Source of the DNA: Ixodes scapularis
Lineage: Eukaryota; Arthropoda; Arachnida; Ixodida; Ixodidae
Direction of reading: 5' to 3'
Assembly (NCBI RefSeq): GCF_016920785.2
Contig: NW_024609846.1
Span: forward strand, 118,571,473 to 118,635,472
DNA: 64,000 nt
Positions within the stretch are counted from its first letter, which is position 1. Each line of letters opens with the position of its first letter. The notes under the pieces were generated by a model, which made no database searches, was not told where the DNA came from, and worked only from the letters and a program-made list of their open reading frames with translations. Below, piece after piece: positions 1-12,148 of the stretch. A program made the translations under genes and the position numbers.

Positions 1-866
1 GTACATAAAAATAATAATTAAATACTCGCTTGCACGTTCTACCAGGTGCTAGCAAAATCTTCATGCGAATCAGAGCTTAGCGTGTGCCCCATCTTTTTTT
101 TTTACTTCGTCGTTTTTTTTTTTTTTTTTCTTTTTCTTTGTGAGCTAACGGCGATATATTTAGGTTTCTTCAAAATACTATTTCCTTGGGGTTATGAGTT
201 GCAATTAAATTAATAAATAAAGCGTGGGGATAGAGGTGTCTAGTCTTACGAACTCCAATACACGGTGAATACCACCAACGTAAATTCATTGTGTAATACG
301 CTGGCCTCATTCTCAGTCTATCTCGTTGCAGCTATTGCACTTCACGGATGTCATGCATCGAAGGGAAGACAGGGGTCTCCGATGGTGTGCGCCAATGTAC
401 GTGTATCTCGTTGACTTTCCCTCACCTCGTCGTCACAGCTGCTTTCATGCGACACGTGTTATCTCGGAGCCGGCTCTAGAAAGAAAATAAACCGGCACCA
501 TGGAGGGGTTAATAATATTTTCGATAAGTAATGTACATTTTTTTTTAAAGCTTTACTGATTTGTTTTAGAAAAGCCGTCAAAGTTACACTTAAGCGTTTT
601 GTACAGGTGAGTTATACGGCCAGGGAGACATTATGTGGGTGTCTAATCTTTGCGATAAATCAGCCAATTAATTAATATTCGTTAATGCACTTTATAATTA
701 GTAAAATAGAGATATGGTTCCAATCAGAAACTTACAGAGCGTCACGAAAACCACTAAATCAACTCTTTTTAGAACGACGTGAAGCTCGTGGGAAACTCGG
801 GGGTGCGCCAAAGTTACCACTTGTGAAGCAGGCGCAAAGGTAGCAGTGGCGGAACGCGATGATTAT
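1..866. other. AT-rich non-coding stretch
   Basis: No reading frame, RNA gene or recognisable transposon domain was found. The stretch is AT-rich with short poly(T) runs near 95-130 and 540. It is probably intergenic or intronic DNA. Confidence 0.5.
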
Positions 867-906
867 TTATCATCCGCGTTGACTTTAAGGTCAACGCGGA
901 TGATAA
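867..906. repeat. Perfect hairpin, 17-bp arms
   Basis: Arms 867-883 and 890-906 are exact reverse complements (TTATCATCCGCGTTGAC against GTCAACGCGGATGATAA) around a 6-base loop. No T-run follows that would make it a polymerase III terminator. It may be the collapsed end of a foldback element, since a larger inverted repeat starts about 75 bp downstream. Confidence 0.8.
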
Positions 907-981
907 AACCTTTGCATGTGAAAAAAAAAAAACACTTTTTTTTAACAGCTTAGATGGAAAAAAATGTTATAAGGCGAATTT

Positions 982-1462
982 ACAACGAAGAAAAAGAATT
1001 TAGAGCTATATTTATGGCGGAAAACGAATTTCAAGTTTCCGCCCGCGGGAGCCGCCGCGGGTCACGTGGTTGACCTGTGCGCCGTCGCGCTGCGCCGCCG
1101 CCTCCTCAAAGTCACGCCGCCGCCGCCATCGCCGCCGCTCAAGTTGGACTGCTCCGGGGCGCCGCCACCGTCATCTGACCGGCGCGCAGGTCTATCACAT
1201 CTGCTCTTGCTTTTTCAGGAGCTTCCTTTGGGTTCTAAAAGTCACGTACTAATCTTCGTTTTTTGTTGTACTTTAGACGAAGATGACTAAGTAACTTTTA
1301 GAGACCATACGAAGATTCGGAAAGAGCGGAAGCGGCACGTGACAAATAGCAGCCAGTCACGTGATAATTAGCGGCCACTTTTCCGTTGCGCCCCCTAGCG
1401 CCAACTGCAAATTCGTATCGCGCCGGAAATATAGCTCTAATTTTTTTTTCGTTGTAAGATCG
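982..1462. repeat. Inverted-repeat (MITE-like) element
   Basis: The left arm (about 982-1032) and right arm (about 1408-1462) are imperfect reverse complements. They share the block TTAGAGCTATATTT and the flanking ACGAATTT and TACAACGAA motifs. The roughly 375 bp between them is GC-rich with CCG runs. No transposase is present and the target-site duplication could not be fixed. The short frames inside are low-complexity and unlikely to be genes. Confidence 0.5.
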
Positions 1463-2306
1463 TTTTATGACTTCCTTTTCCCAACCAAACTGTTTAAAAA
1501 CATTTCTTTTTTCCTTTGCATGTGTTTTTTTAAGGCTATTTGACCCCACAGAGGCGTCAGTTAACTTGAATCGGAAAAGGAGTCCGTTGCCAGAGGATAA
1601 ACTGGTTAAACCCTGAACCTGAAGCCGCCGCGGCACGCTTCTAATATACATCATGCAAAAGACAGCGTGCGGACACCGTCTGGGCTGTGCTTCTTTCTCG
1701 AATGGCGCTCCTGCCACTATGGTGCCTGGAACGCGTCTACGAATGGTGTGTTTACAGCGTCCAGAAAAGTGGTCCTTCGATTTTTGCCTGATGACGTCAT
1801 AGAAGTATCATGCTGTCGCCAGTCGCGATCCTGGCGGCGTCCCGACAGCTGTGGTGTATGTGGCAGACGCCTGTTCTGCTGCAGGTCGTTCTCCTGTGAG
1901 GCAGTCCACGGAAGCTTCAGCAGCGAGAAGTTGGGACGCAGTGACGACAGTGAGACTCGCGTTCGCTTGTGCTATTCACAGCTCCTCATTAGCATTTCCA
2001 CCACCAACCGCCAGGATCGCGTCATGCAACCGCATGACACTCCGGCTTCTGTGACGCCATTTGTTGCCAATTCGAAATCACCTTTCGTGTTTGGGCAGCA
2101 TAGGACTCTAAACACACCAGTCGAAGACGCGCTCCAGGCACCATATACTGTGACGTTGGCATAATCCACAGTTTTCAGATGTGCTCCAATCTTACTCATG
2201 TATGAAACAACCGTGCTTCGAACAACAATAATCCTGACGTCGTATCTGCAGCTAGCACCGTGTCTCTTGTAGTCTTGGACGTAACGCACTACCAGCTATG
2301 GCGATA

Positions 2307-2612
2307 CCGGCAACGAGTAACATTCTTTGGTAACGTAGTAACGTACTCGTGATTTATTCGAAACAATAGGGAGTTGTAGTAGATCGTTTTCCTCCTCCGC
2401 TATGTTATCCCCGAAGAAAACGCCGCAGCTGCGCATGCGCGCCGCCAGCCCTCTCTGCATAGTGATCAAGGTCTTGCGGCGGATTACGGAGCGCTATCCG
2501 AGTGCTTAGCGGGCTGCGGGAACGGTCTACTACAATTCCCTAGTAACGCGTAACGTGCTTCCGTTACGTATTTTTAATAAAGCGTAACGTAGTTAGGTTA
2601 CTCGTTACCTGT
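2307..2612. mobile_element. Nested MITE pair (outer TAACG-rich, inner TA-flanked)
   Basis: The outer element has ends with the inverted motif GRYAACGAGTAAC / GTTACTCGTTACC and several internal GTAACG motifs. Inside it, 2369-2540 is bounded by the inverted repeat GGGARTTGTAGTAGAYCGTT with TA on each side. That suggests a Tc1/mariner-type MITE that inserted into the outer one. No coding capacity is seen. The outer target duplication is not clear. Confidence 0.55.
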
Positions 2613-2654
2613 CCTCCCCAAGACTTCGGTAAATTACTTTTTAGTACAGCCTAT

Positions 2655-2830
2655 AGGAACAAACGCAAGCACTGTGCCTTTCGTTTGCGTTGCGTTCTAC
2701 ACGCTGCTCTTGCGCATCGTCGCCATGCGCCAATCCAAGACCGCAGTTTGGGCTCCGCGCACGCGCACTGTGGAACACGCAACGCTAACGAAAAGAGCTT
2801 GCGTTCGCTAGTACAGGTAATACTAAAACT
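2655..2830. repeat. Interspersed repeat, copy 1
   Basis: This stretch shares the exact 17-mer CATGCGCCAATCCAAGA and a CCGCGCACGCGCA block with 4745-4870, spaced similarly in both. The two copies flank the LINE remnant between them. The family is not recognised and has no coding potential. Confidence 0.5.
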
Positions 2831-3069
2831 AGCTGTCGTCGCGTTTATAGGCACCAAGTCGTGAATTCTTTCACTCCAACCCCCATACCTTCATAATGTT
2901 GCCTCTTTTTTCCCACATGCAACTGTAAAAAAGACGAGGTGATTATGTTATGATATGGCATGGAGATAGTAGAGAGTTTTAGTATTGCGTATAGGAGCAC
3001 ACGCAAAAGCTGCGTTAAAAGCCGAACCAATTAAAGCTGTGTCTCATTTAATATCCTCACAACTCGTCT

Positions 3070-4745
3070 ATATATTTAACGCCGGTTTAATCAAGGGCAT
3101 TTTTCCAGACTGAATGAAAATAGCCAGGGTTTGCGTTTTGCGCAAAGGTGGAGCGCTGAACGACCTGAGTAATTACCGACCCACATCGGTTTAACCTATG
3201 TTTTCTAAACTTTTGGAGAGACTTATATTCACCAAGCTTACCCACTTTCCTGGTGCAAATAATTCGATTGCAAGTCAATAATATGGGTTTCAAAAGAACA
3301 AATCAACGGAAATGGCTTTGTTGAATGTAAAAAATAAAAGTATTAACAATATATAGGAACTAAGCTTTTCACACTCGGAATTTTTTTAGATTACAGCAAG
3401 GCTTTATAAAGCACGATATTTTGTTAACAAAACTGCCAATGTATGTAATCAAAGGCCCTGCATTGGCACTGATTCGTAGTTACTTATCGTCACGTTCTCA
3501 ATATACGTTCATAAATGGCATGCGTTCGCAGCTTGAAACAATTACTTATGGTGTACCGCGAGGATCTATTCTTGGTCCATTGTTATTTCTATTGTATATA
3601 AATGACATTGTAAATCTGCCACATACACCATATATTCATTTGTACGCTGATAACACGAATGTATTTTTTTTATTCAAACCTAATGAAGCTATAAACAATG
3701 TCAAATGAGTGGTTCATTGATTTACCCCTATGGTTACAGTCCAACAAACTTCAGTTGAACACTGGCAAGACAAAATATATTATTTTCAAGCCTAAAAATA
3801 AACCTATTGACTATCAAATAAACGTAAATTTTGAAAGCACATTTATAAAAAAACGTTAGGTCCCATAAATTTTGTGGTCTTCGTTTAGATGAGAGTTTAA
3901 CTTGGCCTCGACATGTGGAACACCTTCGTTCAAAGCTTTACCAATCTATCGGCATTTTTCGTAAAGTTCGGCTACTTCTGCCTTCTTGGTTGAAACGTCA
4001 GTTATATTATGCATTGTTACACACCCGTCATAACTACTATTCAATAATTTGGGAAACAACAACACAACTAACCTTGACAAGTTACTAGTCCTACAGAAGA
4101 AAGCTGTCCAGTGCATAGATAGTCTAGAGATAGTTGCCGCATACTGCTGCTTCTTTTCTGAAAAAACAATACTCTTTCCTTCCAACAACATTATTACTTG
4201 AGAGTGACTCTAGAAAATTACACAGAATTTAAAAACAGCGAGTCTCTATTTCTAGAAAATTAACCACAAAAAACCACAGCAAAACCACATGACTTAATTA
4301 CGTCATGGAAAATATGTTATAAAAAAAACTCCCCCAAATTATGGGTCTCAACTTTTGAGTTACATTATTCCTGGATTTTTATGTAGATTCCCAGAAACGG
4401 TAGTCATTATTACTGTCAATCACCTCGAAATTTATAAAACAAAATAAAGCATTGCATATTAGGTCCTCAGCAATAATACGGCTCTCACCCTTCCTTCCTT
4501 TTTCGTTTCGTCTTCCCTTTGTTTTGTATAATTTATAGCACATATATCATCCCACTTTATGTTCAGATATATATATATATATTCTTAGTTTGACATTAAG
4601 CCAATGCTACAAGTGCACCATTCGTTGCATGTCTGTAATTATGTCTATTGTTGCTCTGCTGCTATAGCGCTGTAACGGGGACTGGAGCATTGCCAGGCGG
4701 CTTTGGTCGCCTTTTGCTCCAGCCTCACAGACCTCTAGTCTAAAT
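3070..4745 (+). pseudogene. Degenerate CR1/Jockey-type LINE reverse transcriptase
   Basis: Remnant of a non-LTR retrotransposon ORF2. Pieces in several + frames show the RT order: a fingers-like 'LSNYRPTSV' segment near 3165, then a piece at 3421-3708 containing motif B (GVPRGSILGPLLFLLYINDI) and the catalytic-box position as YADN instead of YADD. Near 3870-4060 comes the thumb-type segment 'LDESLTWPRHVEHLRSK'. Several stops and frameshifts separate the pieces, so it cannot encode an enzyme. The element seems to run through a 3' UTR ending near the AATAAAG at about 4742. Endonuclease and ORF1 are missing, as in a 5'-truncated insertion. Confidence 0.8.
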
Positions 4746-4890
4746 AAAGAAACAGGCTCTGCGCACGCGCGTTATCACCATGCGCCAATCCAAGACGCTA
4801 TGTAGACTCCCGCGCACGCGCAGTGTAAAAAAACGCGACACAAACGCACAATGATGGGGTTTCCTCGAGAACGCAATACTAAAACTCACA
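4745..4890. repeat. Interspersed repeat, copy 2
   Basis: Second copy of the repeat seen at 2655-2830, recognised by CATGCGCCAATCCAAGAC and the following GCGCACGCGCAGTGT. It directly follows the LINE 3' end. Confidence 0.45.
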
Positions 4891-5365
4891 AAAGTTTCTT
4901 TACATATGGCTCTTATGCATACCTGGTCTTTTGTATGATGCACGAGCAGTGTGCCCCCGGCTTTAGACTGAAAAGTGTACGTAAAGACAATGCAACGCCG
5001 CCCGCAGAGAATGTGGCTCTACCGATGTCTTAACACTTCCGTCGGCTGAACTTGTCCCTCTCCTCAGTCGTAACCACCTCCCATGCGTTTCTTCCATAGG
5101 ACTCAAGCTGCTCAAACGGGCAACTTTGCGTGACCCATTACAAATACCTCCAAGGCCAGGCGTGCACCGAGGATAAATTCTGTAAGTCTAGGAAAAAAAA
5201 ACAAAAAAACTGCTCGTCTGGGATTTTATTTGTTTCAAGGTCTCTCGGTGGAGGAGGATTTTAAAAATCATGGAACTGATCTTTGTTTTTTGCAGGTATT
5301 GACGTCTCGACCAGCACATGCTCGGTAAGCACGTTCTTAAAAAGGTTTAAGGCTATGCAGGGTGT

Positions 5366-5685
5366 TTTAGAGCGCAGCTCTTAGGGGCCCGTTTCCAGCC
5401 TGAGTGGCGTCGGCGTAACCGGGGGGGGGGGGGGGGGGGGGGGGCGTCACGTGACCCCCGAGGTCACGTGACCCCCCCCCCCGAGGTCACGTGACGCCCC
5501 CCCCCCCCCCCCGCGAGGTCACGTGACACCCCCCCCCCCCGGAGGTCACGTGACCCCGCTCCCCCGAGATCACGTGACGACCCGCAGGTGACGTGACCCC
5601 CCTCAGTACCCTTCCCTACTCCTCAATTGCTGCGCTCCAATTCGGCATTACAGGGATTTGTAAACGGCTTTCATTTTTTATTCCC
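5366..5685 (+). repeat. Minisatellite-bearing repeat family, copy A
   Basis: Copy of a repeat that begins TTTTAGAGCGCAGCTCTTAG and ends with a CTGCGCTC block followed by ATTCGGCATTACAG and TTGTAAACGGC. The interior is a tandem array of about 35 bp units, each centred on GGTCACGTGAC and separated by long G or C runs (5418-5600). Full copies with a different interior array lie at 57443-57902 (-) and 58505-59230 (+). No protein is encoded. Confidence 0.7.
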
Positions 5686-5689
5686 CTTT

Positions 5690-8020
5690 TTTGAATGATG
5701 CCAAATTATTTTTAAATAAGACGGGACACTTAGCACTAGACAACTAAGTCCTTTGGAATAGCGTCAACCACCACGGAGGACGGCGGACGTGAGCTGATTC
5801 TTACAAATTACATAAATTCTACTAGCGTTTTTTTTTTCAATATTCGCTTTAGTTGGCACAATTCAACAAGAAATCTCTTGCCCGTCGTCAGCATATGTCA
5901 TAGCAATTGTTCAAATTAAGACATCTGGATTCTGCTTTGTGCTCTTTTGTTGCGAATTTAGGTTGTCAAGTTTCGTCAAACCGACAGTAAGGCAGAAAAG
6001 CGTGAAAAAGCATTTTATGCTGTAATAAAATTTGGATACGTACACTGAAAAAAAAAATCTTGTCCTGCTACATTTTCTTCTTCTCCGATTTTGATAAATG
6101 TATCTATCTTACTCACTTACTTCGTCATTCACACATGTGCTTGGTGCCGGCGCCAGATGATTCCGCAGGTGTCTAAAAGAGCGCAATATGCTCTTATACT
6201 TCGATGGTACGAGCCAAGGGAAAAATCAAGCAGTGCGTGTGGCGCAACGTCAAGGTCCTCGCCGTCATTTTGTAGATGCTCATTTTCCAGCTCATCTAGC
6301 TAAGAGCAGAAACTTTGTGCTTTTAGTTTGTTCGTATGCTCTTCTTTGTCTCTTAGGCTTTTAACGCGCTCTCACTTGAAGTGAAACGAAGCATAATTGC
6401 GCTGGTCTCAATATGCAACAAAACTTGATTGAAATAATGTTGGAAATTTTTCAATAGTGCTTATCAGGTTATACCTGCCGTAAGAAGAACTGCCCCTCAT
6501 CGCCATTTGAATGTAAGTAGAACTGTTTTCCGAAGCCCTTCTTGATTTTAAGATATCGCTGCATTATTCGAACACCAGCTTGGTGCTCGAACATCAGCGG
6601 TGGATGTGTGTTAACGTACCGCAGCTGCGAGCACGTCGAGTGAACGCTCACACGGCAGAACCCAGGCACTCTGCACAATCCCCACCCCTGCCTGTTTCTA
6701 TCTGCGTGTCATTGCTTTTGTTTATTCTATTTTCTTTATTGAATGATCTCGAAGAATCTAATTATTGAATGGCAAGGGTCTATCTTATGGGAGTTCCCTT
6801 CTAAGTTCTAAGCGTTAACGTCACCAACCTTTTTCAATATTGAGTTTCAATATTTTCAGGTATTCTGGCCGAAGACCAGGTCAGCAGATGTGAGGGACCA
6901 AACGTATGTATAGCTACTGCATCTAACCGTATAGTCAGCGTAGATTAAAATAAAGCCGCTGAACGACCCCAGAGTACCGCAGATTAAGCTAAAGTCGCTG
7001 AACCAGAGAATCGACACCATCGAATGGTTTGATACGCTGATATCAGTCATCTGAATTATGGGAGAAAAAAACGTTTTCATACAACGCCGTGTACTATATT
7101 TGGCTGCTTAGTGTATTCCCGGGCTGCCATAGCTACATATAGACGATGCTTATTTGAGCGTGCTGACAAACCACCACGTTGATTTCGTGAAATAGTTCTT
7201 TTTTTTTTACCCTCTACGAGCAATCGGTTACTTTACATAGAAAGTTAACTCATACCTCGATCATTTTAACAAAAATGGTGAACTCAGAATATGTCGTACA
7301 TGAATTATGCGTGCGTTGTGATTTAATGTGCTTGTTTACGGAATACTTTGGGCAGTTTCGGGGGTGTTGCAAGCTCGACGCAGCTCGTACGTTCATCTGA
7401 ATGATCAATCAGAAATATCGAGAAAAAAGTTAAAATTTGTGAAGGAGCAGTGGCATGGTCAGATCACGTAGAGCTACGCTTCGTGATTCGGAAGCCAACT
7501 GCGCACGTCCAAAGCAGGATCTGCTGAGTTTTACTTGGTTCAGCTGCTTGCTCTCTTGTTCGCCTCCTCTCAGGGACGCCGAACAAAGGCGCCGGGCTGC
7601 GGATCGCATAATCCGCGATTTGATTCTCTCTTTGCCGCTTGGTAAATCTCGTTCATTAGGAAAAAGCGGGATAAATTATGAGTATAAGTATGCTTCTTTG
7701 TGCTTGGTATGCGTATTTATTGGCTTTCGTGGGCTCTGGATATTTTATGTTGCTTTGGCCCGCCTAATTTCCTGAGCATGATGTCCAGTCCATAAACACA
7801 TTTTATGTTAAAGGAACAATAAGCGAACGTAAAATGTTTAGGTTGGATTACGACCAGACCGGTCGGAAGGAGAGAAGCACGTTAGATTTTGCTGAAACTT
7901 TCCATGACCACTGTCATAAAAAGCCCCACTGCTATACTCCAGTTTTCTTGAACTAGCAATCCGGTCATTGATTAAATGCGCCGGATATAAATTAAGTGAT
8001 ATACGGCCATGGTTCAATCA
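5690..8020. other. No supported gene; AT-rich sequence
   Basis: Only short open frames without domain content are seen. A composition break at 7560-7650 (GC-richer, frame at 7455-7775) has no recognisable product. Nothing else stands out. Confidence 0.45.
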
Positions 8021-8028
8021 TTTGAAAG

Positions 8029-8617
8029 TAGGGCTGGGCGTCGATTAAAACTTTAACCTAATGAATCGCCCCCCTTTAGTCGATTAATTAATCGAATAAT
8101 TGGTCGCGTACATTTCCATGCATAAAATATTTAAAAAAGTGTTCTCTCTTTTATTTTTGATGAATATAAACGGCGCAATATACAATTTACATTTCGAATC
8201 AACCTCGATGTGAGTTGAGAACGCTTCAAAGACGCTCACAGGTTATTACTTTAGCTGCATGAGGCAAAGAGGTTCGTTCCTATTCACCGGCAAGAGCGAC
8301 CTCTTTTAATTGTTCACAATAGTCCCTGTGGTGCTAAACGGATACTCGAACGGCGTTGACATGGCTAGGACACGTTTAGCATTTTGCAATTGTCTTGAGT
8401 CAGAAATCTCGCCTCGGCAGTTTACTTTAGGGTAAAATTTAACCTTAAGTGTACCTGTCATACAGGTGTACTCGTACCCATCTGCGTGGTGAAAGCGTTG
8501 AATATTTATTTTCTTTTGTTTCGGCAAAAATTAGCCAATTAACCGGTTAAAAAGTTAACCGCGATTAAAGCATTAATCGATTAATAGGTAGGTTAATCAA
8601 TCAATTTCCCAGCCCTG
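8029..8617. mobile_element. Non-autonomous hAT-like element with 8-bp TSD
   Basis: The ends are the inverted pair TAGGGCTGGG and CCCAGCCCTG. Flanks are TTTGAAAG (8021-8028) and TTTCAAAG (8618-8625), an 8-bp duplication with one mismatch, the length typical of hAT insertions. Just inside both ends are ATTAATCGAT-like blocks. The 589-bp interior has no transposase; a frame at 8306-8527 on the minus strand shows no domain. Confidence 0.75.
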
Positions 8618-8818
8618 TTTCAAAGTCTGCATTGGTTTTGCCCACTTTAATGACAATTCTAGATGAAGAACTTGGGCAGCAGGTAGTCTTTAAATTGGGA
8701 GTGCTTATCCCTTAAACAAATAGCTGTCCTTTTACACAATCTCGCCAATGAATATGCCACGACGGTTAATCTGTAAACAAAATTTCTGGACTGAAATTGT
8801 TTTTTTGTTTCTTTTCCA

Positions 8819-9002
8819 GAGTTTCGTGTGCCCCCAGAACGAATACTGCGCTTACCGGTTTCAGGACCTATATTGCTACACATGCCCCTGCTATGATGCC
8901 TACAACACTACATGTGAGCTACTCGCAAAATGTACCATTTCAAGGAATGAGCGGCAAAGATATGACTTTCAAAACTTGATGCGTGATTATTTTTTTTTTT
9001 AA
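8819..9002 (+). CDS. Candidate cysteine-rich exon, unknown product
   Basis: After a pyrimidine tract ending in TTTTCCAG (about 8805-8819), one frame stays open to a stop at 9000-9002 and encodes about 60 residues. It is unusually rich in cysteine: seven Cys in the first 35 residues, including CYTCPCYDAYNTTC. This resembles the last exon of a small secreted disulfide-rich protein, a class abundant in tick saliva, but I cannot assign a family. The other two frames across the same bases have no such pattern. No partner exon with a signal peptide was located. The assignment is inferred from the acceptor-like site and Cys spacing only; a chance open frame remains possible. Confidence 0.3.
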
Positions 9003-9547
9003 TTTGCTGATCCGGTTTACGTAGATGTTGTTTTGCTCACTCCTTGAGACAATTAACCTAGATCAAGCAGTGAGTAAAATGTCTCAGGACCTGGGACTAC
9101 GGGAGGCGTTGTTACTCGAGTAATCCCGGCAATCGAAGCCTAGGAATATCCATTTGCGTTAGAGAGCGGTAGGTACATTCAGTTTTCAGAAGCAAAGGCC
9201 CTGAAGTAAAACGAGCGTAACTGCAATCCAATCAACGTTGTCTAATGATCACCAGCAAACATTAGTATCCTTCTCGTTTTCAACAGTTTTTTTTTTTAAT
9301 TTCTTATATTTCGTTTAATTATTTTTTCTCCCAGCGTAATTTCTCAATTTTTAATGATAATCTGTCGTTTTTATATGAGAATCGGCGAGCGACTGAAAAA
9401 GGTGAAAAACTTAGCAAAGTAAGAAGCAACCATTTAAGACGCACTGAATGAAGCACTAAGTTATGAAAGGTACTACCGGATCCCAATGAATTTCGAACAC
9501 CGGAGCACGTGGCCTTTGTTGCACGCTGCGCTTCCTGGAGGCAACTA
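9003..9547. other. No supported feature
   Basis: AT-rich DNA with poly(T) runs near 8990 and 9290. No inverted repeats or coding domains were recognised. Confidence 0.4.
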
Positions 9548-9549
9548 TA

Positions 9550-9857
9550 GTCGGTGACAGGTTAAGAGTTCAACGGAGCCTCTTCCCACCTCTTTCCACC
9601 TTCGCGAAACAAACATTGTCATATACAGTAAAGATGAGGACAAGTAGAAGAGGGACATTGAATAGTCGCTGTCCTGTGCCCCTAGACCTCGTCTTTCCGC
9701 TGTATACGCTACCATGTTCAATAAAATAGCCCACCAGATGATTCTGCTGTAGCTGAGCGATCGGTGGAGGGATGGCGACCTCTCCAGCGTTCGCTCTGCT
9801 CAATTAGGAAGAGGTGGGAGGAGTTTCTGGACTCTTTACCTGTTAGCTGTCACCGAC
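9550..9857. mobile_element. TA-flanked MITE, GTCGGTGACA family, copy 1
   Basis: Inverted ends GTCGGTGACA / TGTCACCGAC are flanked by TA on both sides (9548-9549, 9858-9859). The similarity continues inward as AGAGT and CCCACCTCTT blocks. TA duplication points to a Tc1/mariner-type source. A shorter relative is at 15996-16120. The interior has no transposase. Confidence 0.65.
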
Positions 9858-9859
9858 TA

Positions 9860-10860
9860 CAGACCGTTTTTCTTGGCGGCCACCTTGTTGAATTGTTACG
9901 TAGCTGAGTTTGGGCACAAAAGCAAATAACTTTATTTGCCCATTGGAAAGCGCTAGAATTAAGGGGGTTCGCACAGAGAGTTATACTTTTTCTTGGCTTT
10001 TGTAGCTATGCACAAATTATGTACTTTAGTTTTTGTCGCTCAACCCAACTACGTCATATATAAACATGCCAAACGTTACACAAAAGCGCTTTTTAGAAAC
10101 TAAGGGTTCGAAAGGGGATCTGCGAGGTGGCGCGTCTTCCTCTATAGGGCAACCTGCAATGCCTTTTGGTTTTGCGCTATCCAGCGACTAAAGCAAGAAC
10201 TATTGGGTATGCCTGGGAGTGGCGTCTGCATTCCTCAAACGCGAGCTATTACTCTGGTGGCGCCGCTCAGCCTTGTTTCTGAAGCAAGAAATGCTGGGTA
10301 GGCCAAGAAGCCATGATCGCATAGCATGCCAGTACGGTGGAATCTACGCCCTGGCGGGCCGATCGGAACATGACTACATATCACCGCAGTGCACTTTTAC
10401 TGAGAAGTATCAAGGTTTTGCTGCGTCATGGTCCGATATATGTGCGTTGCGCTCTTTCACATAGAGAAATATTGAAGCCGTCAGTACGCAATGTTTGGGC
10501 TTGTCGTTCACCCTTTGCCAATTTACAACGAGAGATGGTATAATCGTGGGCTCCCGCTCTGCTTGCACCACCTGGCTGACGCCGGCTGGCTATATGTCCA
10601 CCCTAGTGGCCCCCCTTCTACTCCGCGGTTTTATCAGTTCTTATACTTAGTTTCATCTTGCTGAATCGCAGCGAAAGGTTAGAAGCTTCAACAGCCAATC
10701 AAACTCAAGTTTAGAAGTGACGTCACCTGGCTCCTCGGGCGCATATCAGTGCGCGAGTTAAAATAGCGCTGATTAGAAGTTCGGCGAGGTCACGGTGCGG
10801 ATACAACGTTTTTTGTCTGCGGTGTTCGAGAAAACTCTGACTTGTGTACTTCACTCGATT
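9860..10860. other. GC-mixed non-coding stretch
   Basis: No domain-bearing frame was found. Internal partial duplications such as AGCAAGAACTATTGGGTATGC and AGCAAGAAATGCTGGGTAGG (10191 and 10283) suggest a decayed tandem repeat. Confidence 0.4.
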
Positions 10861-10864
10861 CACT

Positions 10865-11110
10865 GCACAAACTCAAGTGCCTTTGGTTATCGTGGCTGGA
10901 ACCTCTTCACGTACCGAGGTTGACGCGAAGCTTTGCAGTCTTCATTTTGTGAGTAATAATGTGATGGCACGTTACACAGAAGCCTAGCATGTTGAGCAGG
11001 AGCAGGCTCCGCAGAAGCTCTGCCTTTACTTCTTGTGCCACAAGGAAAATTTGAGACTTTTCTGTCACTCAAGAGATCTAGTAGGCCTAAACAGTGGAAC
11101 GTCGACTCCA
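10865..11110 (+). pseudogene. Possible THAP-domain remnant
   Basis: One + frame reads 'VDAKLCSLHFVSNNVM' near 10920-10968, matching the C-terminal zinc-ligand pattern of THAP fingers (CxLHF). A stop follows within ten codons and the N-terminal C-x(2-4)-C half is not visible in frame upstream. It could be a decayed exon of a THAP protein or of a P-element-like transposase. The motif is short and may be fortuitous. Confidence 0.3.
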
Positions 11111-11489
11111 ACCTAACCGCCTTGAGAAATGTCTCGGCTCCATGGACTCTCCGACCAGGGCTCGTGTGTCGAATGTGAAAGTGCCGATGAAGATTTGCTC
11201 CACTGCACTATAGGGGGCTGATAATAAGTGACTCACTAAGCATGTGCGACAAAATTAAGCTGATTTTGTCCTTTTTGCAACGCCATTAAAGGCAAGAGGA
11301 GCTGCCGAATAAACATATTTTTGCCAGCGACACCAGATAAGCTGCCAATGACACTGTTTGGATTCACCGCTGTTATCAACCCGCTCTGCCGTGTCGATCC
11401 CGGCGACACACGCTTCCGAAGTGGTATCAACGCTATCAACGTCTAGTACCCAAAGATCCCCTCGAGAGGGCTTCGATCTGTGCAAAATT

Positions 11490-12115
11490 TAACCTATTCT
11501 TTTCTCTTTTTTTTATTTCAGAAATTATTTTAATCAGTCCTCTCGTACTTCAAGAAACAGTGAACGAAAGACAGCGCATTCAGCGGAATTACAAATGCCA
11601 GATGACATTTTAAACAAGCAGCAGGGTCATTTTAAAGATGTTTTTCACGTAATAACTTTTGAATAGAAAATTTTTATTCTGAAGATTTTTTGTAGGACTT
11701 CACATCGGCCATGGTACCATGAATGTTGAATAAGAGAACATGACGGTAACGCTAGCACTGACAACTAGAAGCCTAATTTCTCCAAACATGCACCATATTT
11801 ATATAATAAATATTACGTTTGAGAGCTTCTTTAGAACACGCATGATGTGTCACTGGTACAAAACACGAACATTACGTCAAAGGGAAACTCCGGCCGCTTT
11901 TTGAGCTACCAAAACAAAGTGTATTTTCTGAATACCCGGATTTAGTCTTCACGCCACACGGTATGATATTTATTTTGTCGAAACGCAAACTAGCGATTCA
12001 TAAAACCGTAAATGAGGATGATGATGAAACCAAATTTCCATTTCCAGTGGTGTGACGTCACAAATTATACAGACTTTAAGGTCACGCATGTAGACTTAAA
12101 CGGAGTCTGTCAAGC

Positions 12116-12148
<33 letters not shown>

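Noticed and set aside
5296..5325. Micro-exon between TTTTTGCAG and GTAAGC
   Set aside because: Splice-like signals this close together occur often by chance and no coding context supports it.
5417..5600. CRISPR-like array of CACGTGAC units
   Set aside because: Spacers are homopolymer runs and not unique sequence; this is a minisatellite in a eukaryotic repeat.
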